DNA of 48,174 bases from a bacterium (lineage in GTDB: Bacteria; Patescibacteriota; Minisyncoccia; Moranbacterales; GWC2-37-73): NCBI GenBank assembly GCA_003251635.1, contig QKEW01000014.1, positions 1 to 48,174 of the forward strand, given 5' to 3'. The position numbers were made by a program, and so were the translations under genes. Shown piece after piece: positions 42,196 to 48,174 of this stretch (position 1 is its first letter; every line of letters begins with the position of its first letter). The notes beneath the pieces were generated by a model. That model did not search any database, was not told the DNA's origin, and saw only the letters and a list, made by a program, of their open reading frames with translations.

Positions 42196-43089
42196 TTATT
42201 TGCCTGATAATTCTAACATTTTTTTATTTTTTTGAAAATAAACGATGGCCGCAGTAAAAAATAAAATCAGGGCCAAGATTTGATTTAGGGTTAAATTTAA
42301 AAAAAACAAACCCAGTTGAAAATCAGGCAAGCGCCAAAATTCTAAAATAAACCTTATCAAACAATAGCCGCCGATATAAAGCAAAAAAATTTGGCCCTCG
42401 AATTTTGCCCTATTGCGGATAAGCCATAGAAATAAAAATAATAATATCCCCTCCCCCATGGCTTCATAAAGCGGTGAGGGATGGCGCAAAAAAGTTTCAC
42501 CGGCAAAATACATCCCCCAGAAATGTTCGGTCGGCCGACCCAGAAGCTCGCCGTTGAAAAAATTACCCAGCCGACCAAAAAAATAACCACCGGCCACTGC
42601 CGGCGCAAAAAAATCCGCCATTTTCCAAAAATTAATCTTTTTGATTTTTGAAAACCCAAAAGCCGCCAATGCTCCGCCAAGCAAGGCTCCGAAATAACTC
42701 ATTCCAAACAAGCCGACAAAAATTCCGTTTTGAAATGGCCAAAAAATGGCCAATGGGTTTTGCCAAAAATATTTAAAATTATAAAAAAGGACATAACCCA
42801 AGCGACCGCCAATTAGCAGACCCACTAAAATAAAAATAAAAATATCCAAAATAATTGAATAAATTTCTTTTTTTTCTAAATTTTTTTCAGATTTTTGCTG
42901 ACTGCAACCAATAAAAATGTCTGTCTTTTTTTGAAAAGACTCCCTTCGATTGATCCGCCAAGATAGAATGCAAAAGGCTGTAACAAAAGCCATTAGATAT
43001 CCCAAAGAATACCAGCGAATCGAAAATGATCCGATCAAAAAAGCGATCGGATCAATAAGTTGGGGTAAGTTTTGATAAAAATTCAACAT
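42196..43089 (-). CDS. lgt: Prolipoprotein diacylglyceryl transferase
   Basis: 297 aa from the ATG at 43089 (the track's first codon at 43092 is TTG). Multi-pass membrane enzyme that transfers diacylglycerol to the lipobox Cys of prolipoproteins. Signatures are IRWYSLGYLMAF, GGRLGYVLFYNF, the Lgt motif GRLGNFFNGELLGRPTEHFWGMYF and RHPSPLYEAMGEG. There is a polar insert (about residues 50-75, ESFQKKTDIFIGCSQQ) between helices. It lies 14 bp downstream of the AI-2E gene stop. Confidence 0.96.
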   Translation of the reverse strand: MLNFYQNLPQLIDPIAFLIGSFSIRWYSLGYLMAFVTAFCILSWRINRRESFQKKTDIFIGCSQQKSEKNLEKKEIYSIILDIFIFILVGLLIGGRLGYVLFYNFKYFWQNPLAIFWPFQNGIFVGLFGMSYFGALLGGALAAFGFSKIKKINFWKMADFFAPAVAGGYFFGRLGNFFNGELLGRPTEHFWGMYFAGETFLRHPSPLYEAMGEGILLFLFLWLIRNRAKFEGQIFLLYIGGYCLIRFILEFWRLPDFQLGLFFLNLTLNQILALILFFTAAIVYFQKNKKMLELSGK

Positions 43090-43103
43090 CAAATCGAATT
43101 TTC

Positions 43104-44171
43104 CTAAATCTTTTCATTATTGAAACGGCTAAGCTGACGCTTAAACTCAACCGCATAGATATCCCAAAGAGACAAGAACAAGGCAACCACCACCGGTCCC
43201 AAAATAAACCCCAAAAATCCGAAAACTCCCACGCCGCCCAAAGTTGCAAAGAAAACCATCAAAGGATGCATCTGGGTATCCTTGCCAACCAACTCCGGAC
43301 GCAAAAAGTTATCAATCAATGAAATTATGAAAAGACCAACAATCAAGACAAAAAATCCTTCCCAGATACTGCCGGTCAAAAGCAAAATAATCGAAGCCGG
43401 GAACCAAATAATTGAGGCGCCGATAATCGGAACGACTGAGAAGATCATCATGATCACGCCCCATAAAATCGACGAAGGAATTCCGGCAATTGCAAAGGTC
43501 AGTCCACCAATAAAACCCTGCACAAAAGCCACTACCAGAGTTCCTTTGATTGTGGCACGCGAAATGGAAATAAATTTATCCACCAAAAGCTGTTCGTGTT
43601 CGTTCTTCAAAGGACTCAGCTTCATAATTTTCTCAGTCACCTTTTGACCATTGATCAAAAGATAATAGAGCGTAAAGAAAACCACAAAAGAAATCAAAAT
43701 AAAATTAACCACTCCCTGGTAAGCTCCCTGCAAAACTGAAATTGAAGATTGGCCGATGTTTTGCAAATAGGTCGTTAAGGATTCTTTAGTTATTAACTCC
43801 GTGATTCCCAACGATTGAGCCAAGCTGCTATCATTCACGTTGGATATAATATCATTGGTCAAAACAGAAATCTTTCCTGATTCAAAGTTGTTGTGATAGA
43901 TATTTAAAATTTCATTAGTGACTAGACCCAGCGCTAAAAAAATCGGAATTATAAAGACTAATACAGCTAAAATTGAAGTGAAAAGTGCACTCAATCCTAC
44001 CCTGTTTCGAAATCTGCGCAAGAAAAAATTGAACGGACCGCGAAAGATGATGGCTAAAACTGCCGCCAACATGATAGCCGTCAGAAATGGCTGAAAAATA
44101 AGGAAAGTTACCGCACTGATGACCACCAAAACCAAAAAGAAAAAATAAACATTGTAGTTTTTGAGCTGCAT
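43104..44171 (-). CDS. AI-2E family transporter-like membrane protein
   Basis: 355 aa with about eight hydrophobic helices. The family pattern is visible: FQPFLTAIMLAAVLAIIFRGPF at the N-terminus, a soluble central part, then GGLTFAIAGIPSSILWGVIMMIFSVVPIIGASIIW and the C-terminal HPLMVFFATLGGVGVFGFLGFILGPV. The family (PF01594) includes AI-2 exporter TqsA, but most members have other or unknown substrates. First of the lgt-containing run. Confidence 0.92.
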   Translation of the reverse strand: MQLKNYNVYFFFLVLVVISAVTFLIFQPFLTAIMLAAVLAIIFRGPFNFFLRRFRNRVGLSALFTSILAVLVFIIPIFLALGLVTNEILNIYHNNFESGKISVLTNDIISNVNDSSLAQSLGITELITKESLTTYLQNIGQSSISVLQGAYQGVVNFILISFVVFFTLYYLLINGQKVTEKIMKLSPLKNEHEQLLVDKFISISRATIKGTLVVAFVQGFIGGLTFAIAGIPSSILWGVIMMIFSVVPIIGASIIWFPASIILLLTGSIWEGFFVLIVGLFIISLIDNFLRPELVGKDTQMHPLMVFFATLGGVGVFGFLGFILGPVVVALFLSLWDIYAVEFKRQLSRFNNEKI

Positions 44172-44279
44172 TTTATTGAGAAATTAACAGATTACTAATA
44201 TAGCTCCATTATAGGGTCTTTTATTATTTTTTCCAAGTTTTGAAGATTGTCAAGAATTAGAGATAAAAAATATTAAAAA

Positions 44280-44317
44280 ACGTACGTACGTGCGTACGTA
44301 CGTCCGTCAGTACGTCA
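44280..44317. repeat. Tetranucleotide tandem repeat (ACGT)n
   Basis: About nine imperfect ACGT units in a row (some GCGT, CCGT, CAGT) between AT-rich flanks. Each unit is self-complementary. It lies about 110 bp upstream of the AI-2E gene start and beyond the typA terminator. Confidence 0.85.
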
Positions 44318-44332
44318 AAAAAATTTGCCAAC

Positions 44333-44364
44333 AAAAAAACAACTCGCTAAGCGAGTCGTTTTTT
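44333..44364 (-). terminator. Terminator of typA
   Basis: The minus strand reads ACGACTCGC-TTA-GCGAGTTGT followed by TTTTTTT. Confidence 0.85.
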
Positions 44365-44387
44365 GACTTTCAAATTTGAATCAAAAA

Positions 44388-46178
44388 CTATTTTTTCTTT
44401 CTTTGAGCCTTGATTCGATCAGTTTCTTTGAGAAATTGCTTGCGAAGTCGTACACTTTCAGGCGTTACTTCCAGATATTCATCTTCGCTCATGATTTCCA
44501 AGCCTCTTTCAATTGAAAGTTCCATTGGCGGAGTCAATTGAATCGCGTCATCGCTACCACTGGCTCGCATGTTGGTCAATTGCTTGCCCTTAATCGGATT
44601 GACTGACATCTCTTCGCCCTTGGAGACATTACCAATCACCATACCTTCATAAACTTCAGTAGCCGGAGCAATATAGAGAGTTCCGCGGTCTTGCAAATTG
44701 GCTAAGGAAAATCCCAAGGCTTTACCGCTGGCCATCGAAATCATTGATCCAACTTCACGACGTTTAATTTCTCCGACGTGTGGCTTGAACCCGATTACCC
44801 GTGAAGAAAAAATTCCTTCACCCTTAGTCTCCACTACAAATTGACCTCGAAAGCCTAAAATTCCCCGAGTCGGAACTTCAAACAAAATTCGAGTTTGACT
44901 GCCATGAAGTTGCATATCCATCATAGTACCTTTTCTCTTGCCCATATTTTCAATCACCCCACCAGCCAATTCACTTGGAACATCGATGGTTGCTTCTTCG
45001 AAAGGTTCTGATTTGACTCCATCCACGTCCTTGATGATAACTTGCGGTTGAGAAACCTGGACTTCAAATCCTTCTCTGCGCATATTTTCCAAAAGGACGG
45101 CAATGTGGAGTTCTCCTCGCCCAAAAACGGTGTAATATTCTGCTGAGGAAAAATCAATTTTGAGTCCGACATTGATTTCCAATTCTTTTTCTAGACGCTC
45201 GCGAATTTGCTTGTTGGTCACAAACTTACCTTCGCGTCCGGCAAATGGTGAATCGTTAACCATAAATCGCAAAGAGATGGTTGGCTCATCAACCGTAATA
45301 GCTGGCAACGATTCTTGATTTTCATTTTCACAAATAGTTTCACCAATATCAATCTGTCCAAAACCAGCGACCATGGCAATGTCACCAGCCAAAGCCTCCT
45401 GGACTTCCTGGCGATCAGTTCCATGAAAAGTATAGAGCTTGGTTACTCGTCCCTTCTCAGAACTGCCATCCATTTTTTTTAAAACATAGGTCTGACCGGA
45501 TCTGATGGTTCCTTCATGAATGCGGCCGACTGCCAAACGACCCAAGAAATTGTCATAGCCCAAATTAAAAGGCTGCATTCGAAGCGGCGCACTTTGATCA
45601 GCTTTGGCTGGCTGAACTTTTTCTAAAATCAAGTCTAGAAGTGGCTTCAAGTCTTTTGAATCATCGTCTAGGTGTTTTTTGGCAATTCCTTGCTTGCCAA
45701 TAGCATAAATGGTGGCGAAATCTAATTGGTCATCGTCCGCGCCTAAATCCAAGAAGAGTTCATAGACCTGCTCTTGAACCATGTCTGGATTAGCGGCCGG
45801 CTTATCAATCTTGTTGATCACCACAATCGGTTTCAAACCCAATTCCAAAGATTTTTTCAAAACAAATCGAGTTTGGGGCATCGGACCTTCCTGAGCATCC
45901 ACCACCAGAAGAACGCTGTCAATTGAACGCAAAACCCGTTCAACTTCACTACCAAAATCAGCATGTCCAGGAGTGTCCACAATATTGATTTTAGTGTCGC
46001 GATAAAGAACTGCTGTGTTTTTAGCATAAATCGTGATGCCGCGCTCTTTTTCCAAAGCGTTATTATCCATTGAAACAGTTTCATCACTGACCGTTTCAGT
46101 TTGACGCATGATCGCATCTGTCAACGTTGTTTTGCCATGATCCACGTGAGCGATAATGGCAATGTTGCGAATTTCCAT
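44388..46178 (-). CDS. typA: GTP-binding protein TypA/BipA
   Basis: 596 aa ribosome-associated translational GTPase. The G domain shows G1 [10 protein letters not shown]2 ERGITI, G3 [10 protein letters not shown]4 NKIDK. Then domain II, EF-G-like domains III and V, and the BipA-specific C-terminal domain ([22 protein letters not shown], then [24 protein letters not shown]). It assists 50S assembly and stress or cold adaptation in known bacteria. Confidence 0.98.
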   Translation of the reverse strand: MEIRNIAIIAHVDHGKTTLTDAIMRQTETVSDETVSMDNNALEKERGITIYAKNTAVLYRDTKINIVDTPGHADFGSEVERVLRSIDSVLLVVDAQEGPMPQTRFVLKKSLELGLKPIVVINKIDKPAANPDMVQEQVYELFLDLGADDDQLDFATIYAIGKQGIAKKHLDDDSKDLKPLLDLILEKVQPAKADQSAPLRMQPFNLGYDNFLGRLAVGRIHEGTIRSGQTYVLKKMDGSSEKGRVTKLYTFHGTDRQEVQEALAGDIAMVAGFGQIDIGETICENENQESLPAITVDEPTISLRFMVNDSPFAGREGKFVTNKQIRERLEKELEINVGLKIDFSSAEYYTVFGRGELHIAVLLENMRREGFEVQVSQPQVIIKDVDGVKSEPFEEATIDVPSELAGGVIENMGKRKGTMMDMQLHGSQTRILFEVPTRGILGFRGQFVVETKGEGIFSSRVIGFKPHVGEIKRREVGSMISMASGKALGFSLANLQDRGTLYIAPATEVYEGMVIGNVSKGEEMSVNPIKGKQLTNMRASGSDDAIQLTPPMELSIERGLEIMSEDEYLEVTPESVRLRKQFLKETDRIKAQRKKK

Positions 46179-46268
46179 AATTTTCTCTTAATCGATTAAC
46201 AAACTAAAAAACGACCGTTTCCGGCCAAAATTAAGCTCTATGAATAATAAAACAAACCGCTTAAAAAG

Positions 46269-47195
46269 TCAAAGATACTGGGCTTTTTCAGTGGCGCTCT
46301 CTTTTGTGTCTGAAAATAAATTCGCCACCAAATCAATCATTTCTTCAAATTCCCTGCCTTGAAAACAATCTTTCTTTTTTAAAAATTCTCGACATTTCTC
46401 GGGCGAAATCCTTTCTTTGCTGTATTCCCGGGCGCTATAAAGAGAATGAAAAATATCAATAATAGAGAAAAATTTTGTCAGTTTTTCCAATCGCAAATCT
46501 CCATTTCTTTTTTCCTCCAAAAAATCAGCATTTTCTGATTTAGTCCTGTTCGCATTGGGGCTACCAGTATAGTCATGATGTCCGCCAGTTATGGCTCGCA
46601 CCAAATTACCAAAACCATTTTGATTGGCATAATCACGGGAGTGTCCCGAATGCTCTTGTATGATGGCTTGCTCACTCAAATCAAATCCTTCTTCCTTTGC
46701 CAAAACAGCCAAGGGTGTTTTTATTTTTCCATGATCATGTAGCAGAGCGGCAATAAGAAAGTCCTCTTTTTCATTTTCGTCCAAATCTATTTTTTTCAAA
46801 ATAAAGAAAGCTAGTTGGGCAACCTCCAATTCATGCTTATAGCTTACGCGATGATGCTTGGCCAAATCTTCCAAGGATCGGGAAATGCTGGGATTTTTTT
46901 CAATCAAGTTGGTAATTTTCTCCAGGCCTAATTTTTCACAAACATCCAATGGAAGACTTTTTCTTTGTTCAGCTGTTAGTTTTAGATATTTTTCCAATAA
47001 AAATTCTTCGTTTGGATCTTCAGGGAACATTAAATCTTTTTCCGCTTGAGAAAAATCCCTGAAGCTCTCATAACCATCTTCGGACATTTCTTCCAACCTT
47101 TTTTCCAATTTCAAAAAAATTTCAAAGGATTCTTGATTCCCTTCCTTTTTTTCAAAAATTAAGCCAGGATCTGAAAATCCAAAAGGTTTGCCCAT
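46269..47195 (-). CDS. HD-domain protein
   Basis: 308 aa. The N-terminal about 110 residues are acidic and helical. The central HD domain has HELEVAQLAFFIL, LIAALLHDHGKIKTPLA (the His-Asp pair), EHSGHSRDYA and TGGHHDYTGSP, which together give the metal-binding HD-GYP-like pattern of nucleotide phosphohydrolases. GGHHDYTGSP resembles the extended HD-GYP region but the GYP triplet itself is not present. Substrate unknown. It lies 9 bp after the engB stop and is likely cotranscribed with it. Confidence 0.85.
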   Translation of the reverse strand: MGKPFGFSDPGLIFEKKEGNQESFEIFLKLEKRLEEMSEDGYESFRDFSQAEKDLMFPEDPNEEFLLEKYLKLTAEQRKSLPLDVCEKLGLEKITNLIEKNPSISRSLEDLAKHHRVSYKHELEVAQLAFFILKKIDLDENEKEDFLIAALLHDHGKIKTPLAVLAKEEGFDLSEQAIIQEHSGHSRDYANQNGFGNLVRAITGGHHDYTGSPNANRTKSENADFLEEKRNGDLRLEKLTKFFSIIDIFHSLYSAREYSKERISPEKCREFLKKKDCFQGREFEEMIDLVANLFSDTKESATEKAQYL

Positions 47196-47204
47196 AAAAA
47201 TAAA

Positions 47205-47771
47205 CTAGGTTAATTTTGACCATAATTCTTCCCTGCCTCGACCAGTCTTGGTGCTGCAAAAAACAATTTCACAGCCACCAAATTCTTGGAGTAAATCTCG
47301 TTGCAATTTGGCGATTTCTTTTTGATTCAACTTATCAATCTTATTGGCCACCACCACGTAGTCATGTCCGGCTTTTTCCAAAACTTCTTTCATTTCCAGA
47401 TCAAATTTCTTCGGGCCAACCTTGGCATCCACAATCAAGACCGCTTTTTTTATCGGCGCATCCGATTCGGTCAAAAACCACAGAATCATCTTGCGCATTT
47501 TTTCAGCTTGCGCCGCACTAATTTTCGCATAACCGTAGCCTGGCAAATCCACCAAATAAAATTCCTCATTTATCGAAAAGAAGTTAATTTCCCGAGTTCG
47601 CCCGGGCGTCGAACTGGATTTGACCAATTTTTTATGATTAGTCAGAGAATTTATCAAGGAAGATTTTCCCACGTTCGAACGACCAACAAAAACGATTTGC
47701 GGTTTTTCTTGGCTTAGGATTTCGTCGCTGCCGACGATACCTTTGATGAATTGGGCTGATTTGATTATCAT
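47205..47771 (-). CDS. engB: Ribosome biogenesis GTP-binding protein EngB/YsxC
   Basis: 188 aa small GTPase needed for 50S assembly. G1 is VGRSNVGKSSLIN, G2 region KSSSTPGRTREINFF, G3 DLPGYGYAK, G4 ANKIDKL, and the family's C-terminal SCSTKTGRG-type loop reads FCSTKTGRG. Length is normal. Confidence 0.97.
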   Translation of the reverse strand: MIIKSAQFIKGIVGSDEILSQEKPQIVFVGRSNVGKSSLINSLTNHKKLVKSSSTPGRTREINFFSINEEFYLVDLPGYGYAKISAAQAEKMRKMILWFLTESDAPIKKAVLIVDAKVGPKKFDLEMKEVLEKAGHDYVVVANKIDKLNQKEIAKLQRDLLQEFGGCEIVFCSTKTGRGREELWSKLT

Positions 47772-47777
47772 ATCCCT

Positions 47778-47806
47778 AATTTAAAGGAATTTTTGGAATT
47801 TGACAA
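47778..47806 (-). promoter_or_regulatory. Promoter of engB, apparently leaderless
   Basis: The minus strand reads TTGTCA, 17-bp spacer, TAAATT, then AGGGAT and the ATG. The -10 ends 6 nt before the start codon, so transcription should begin at or near the A of ATG. Alternatively AGGG is a very close ribosome site of a longer transcript. Confidence 0.6.
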
Positions 47807-47847
47807 CCCAAGCTTCGACCCGTTCGGTTACCCGTGGCATGCCAAAA

Positions 47848-47874
47848 AACCGCCCAAGATATAATCTCGAGCGG
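47848..47874 (-). terminator. Minus-strand terminator downstream of a gene remnant
   Basis: CCGCTC/GGGCGG with TTTTTT on the minus strand. It follows the fragment at 47916. Confidence 0.65.
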
Positions 47875-47915
47875 CTATTAGATAAAATTCGCTAGTGTTT
47901 CTACTTTAGCAAAAT

Positions 47916-48053
47916 TCATTTTTTACATTTCTTAGAAACTGCTTCACGAAAACCCAAAAAACTTTCAGAAGTATTAATGGAGTGACTGCCAAAATCATTC
48001 CTTCGACCTCTCAACGATTCCACATAAAGAATTGGCCCTCCCCCCAAATTTTG
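47916..48053 (-). pseudogene. Short C-terminal-like protein remnant
   Basis: A minus-strand frame of about 45 codons (GGGPILYVESLRGRRNDFGS, then INTSESFLGFREAVS) ends at TGA, has an in-frame stop just upstream and is followed by a terminator. The RGRR...FLGFR pattern is loosely like the C-terminus of formylglycine-enzyme/lectin-like domains, but this is weak. It is probably the end of a gene truncated by the transposase-like ORF that begins at 48102. Confidence 0.3.
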
Positions 48054-48066
48054 AACACTATACTTG

Positions 48067-48072
48067 TATAAT
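48067..48072 (+). promoter_or_regulatory. -10 box of the transposase-like ORF
   Basis: TTG-TATAAT 30 nt before the ATG. CTTGTA and TACAAG strings on either side form a small inverted repeat that could be part of the element's end. Confidence 0.4.
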
Positions 48073-48101
48073 TAATTAAGAAAAGTTAATGTACAAGCAT
48101 T

Positions 48102-48174
48102 ATGAAAAGACACAAAATCGCTCCTGAATTAAAGGAGCAAATCATCAATCGTATCAAAAATGACGGCGTCACTG
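48102..48174 (+). CDS. Transposase-like HTH protein, start only (partial)
   Basis: Only 24 codons before the window ends: MKRHKIAPELKEQIINRIKN followed by DGVT. This matches the beginning of IS3-type OrfA transposases (helix-turn-helix, 'PELKEQI...RIK..GV'), common in CPR genomes. The rest lies outside the window. Confidence 0.6.
   Translation, partial: MKRHKIAPELKEQIINRIKNDGVT

Noticed and set aside
44280-44317. CRISPR-like repeat
   Set aside because: Simple tetranucleotide repeat without spacers; no CRISPR array or cas gene is seen anywhere in the window.

Overview
The window looks like a chromosomal segment of a Candidate Phyla Radiation (Patescibacteria) bacterium, probably from a Parcubacteria/Moranbacteria-like lineage. 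The evidence is an AT-rich genome with short intergenic gaps, RpoB and RpoC of typical CPR type, membrane-anchored family 5 solute-binding and L,D-transpeptidase proteins, many one-helix anchored proteins, and several small CPR-style hypotheticals. Promoters repeatedly show a TTGACA-like box, a 17-bp spacer and a TGC-TAnnnT extended -10. The exact lineage is inference.

Layout. 1-1278: subtilisin-like protease (minus, cut by the window edge). 1445-8529: rpoB-rpoC operon (minus). About 8770-15420: accessory island (detailed below). 15458-20580: recG, a small membrane protein, a phosphohexomutase, a 52-aa ORF and trpS. 20742-25596: RNase J with a long leader, manC and a divergent SIS-domain sugar isomerase; with the mutase these suggest activated mannose synthesis. 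25680-32354: family 5 solute-binding protein, secG, a nucleotidyltransferase-like protein, M16 peptidase, NIF3 and U32 proteins (all minus). 32545-34755: smpB, tmRNA, infC, rpmI and rplT (plus). 34901-44171: envelope-biased minus-strand genes (VanZ-like, HAD phosphatase, SpoU methylase, L,D-transpeptidase, glycoside hydrolase-like, EamA, two lysozyme-like paralogues, thioredoxin-like, lgt, AI-2E). 44388-47771: typA, an HD-domain protein and engB. 48102 to the edge: start of a transposase-like ORF.

The most interesting part is the accessory island, which contains a diversity-generating retroelement (DGR). A target protein gene (11596-12453) ends in a variable repeat (VR, 12314-12447). This repeat matches a non-coding template repeat (TR, 12857-12990) over 134 bp. 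By hand alignment I count 18 mismatches, all of them at template adenines: 13 A-to-G, 4 A-to-C and 1 A-to-T. That is the signature of adenine-directed mutagenic retrohoming. Next to the TR lie an Avd-like four-helix accessory gene (13036-13386, opposite strand) and the N-terminal part of a DGR-type reverse transcriptase (13396-13698). The reverse transcriptase is broken: before its catalytic motif it stops and runs into the zinc-ribbon tail of a large serine recombinase (13691-14161). The cassette therefore looks recently active but is now immobile, or dependent on a reverse transcriptase in trans, unless the junction is an assembly artefact. A diverged homologue of the target (8871-9674) lies outside the cassette. 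An 18-bp direct repeat of the 3' end of tRNA-Ser(GCT) brackets about 4 kb containing the whole DGR, consistent with an integrated element.

Beside it lies a tRNA-Ser cluster in which the two halves of one tRNA-Ser flank a nested intact tRNA-Ser(TGA), with near-complementary sequences at the break. Other points of note are a tmRNA with an apparently 24-residue tag, infC with an apparent ATT start, leaderless-looking promoters for recG and engB, and an intrinsic terminator inside a small membrane-protein ORF.
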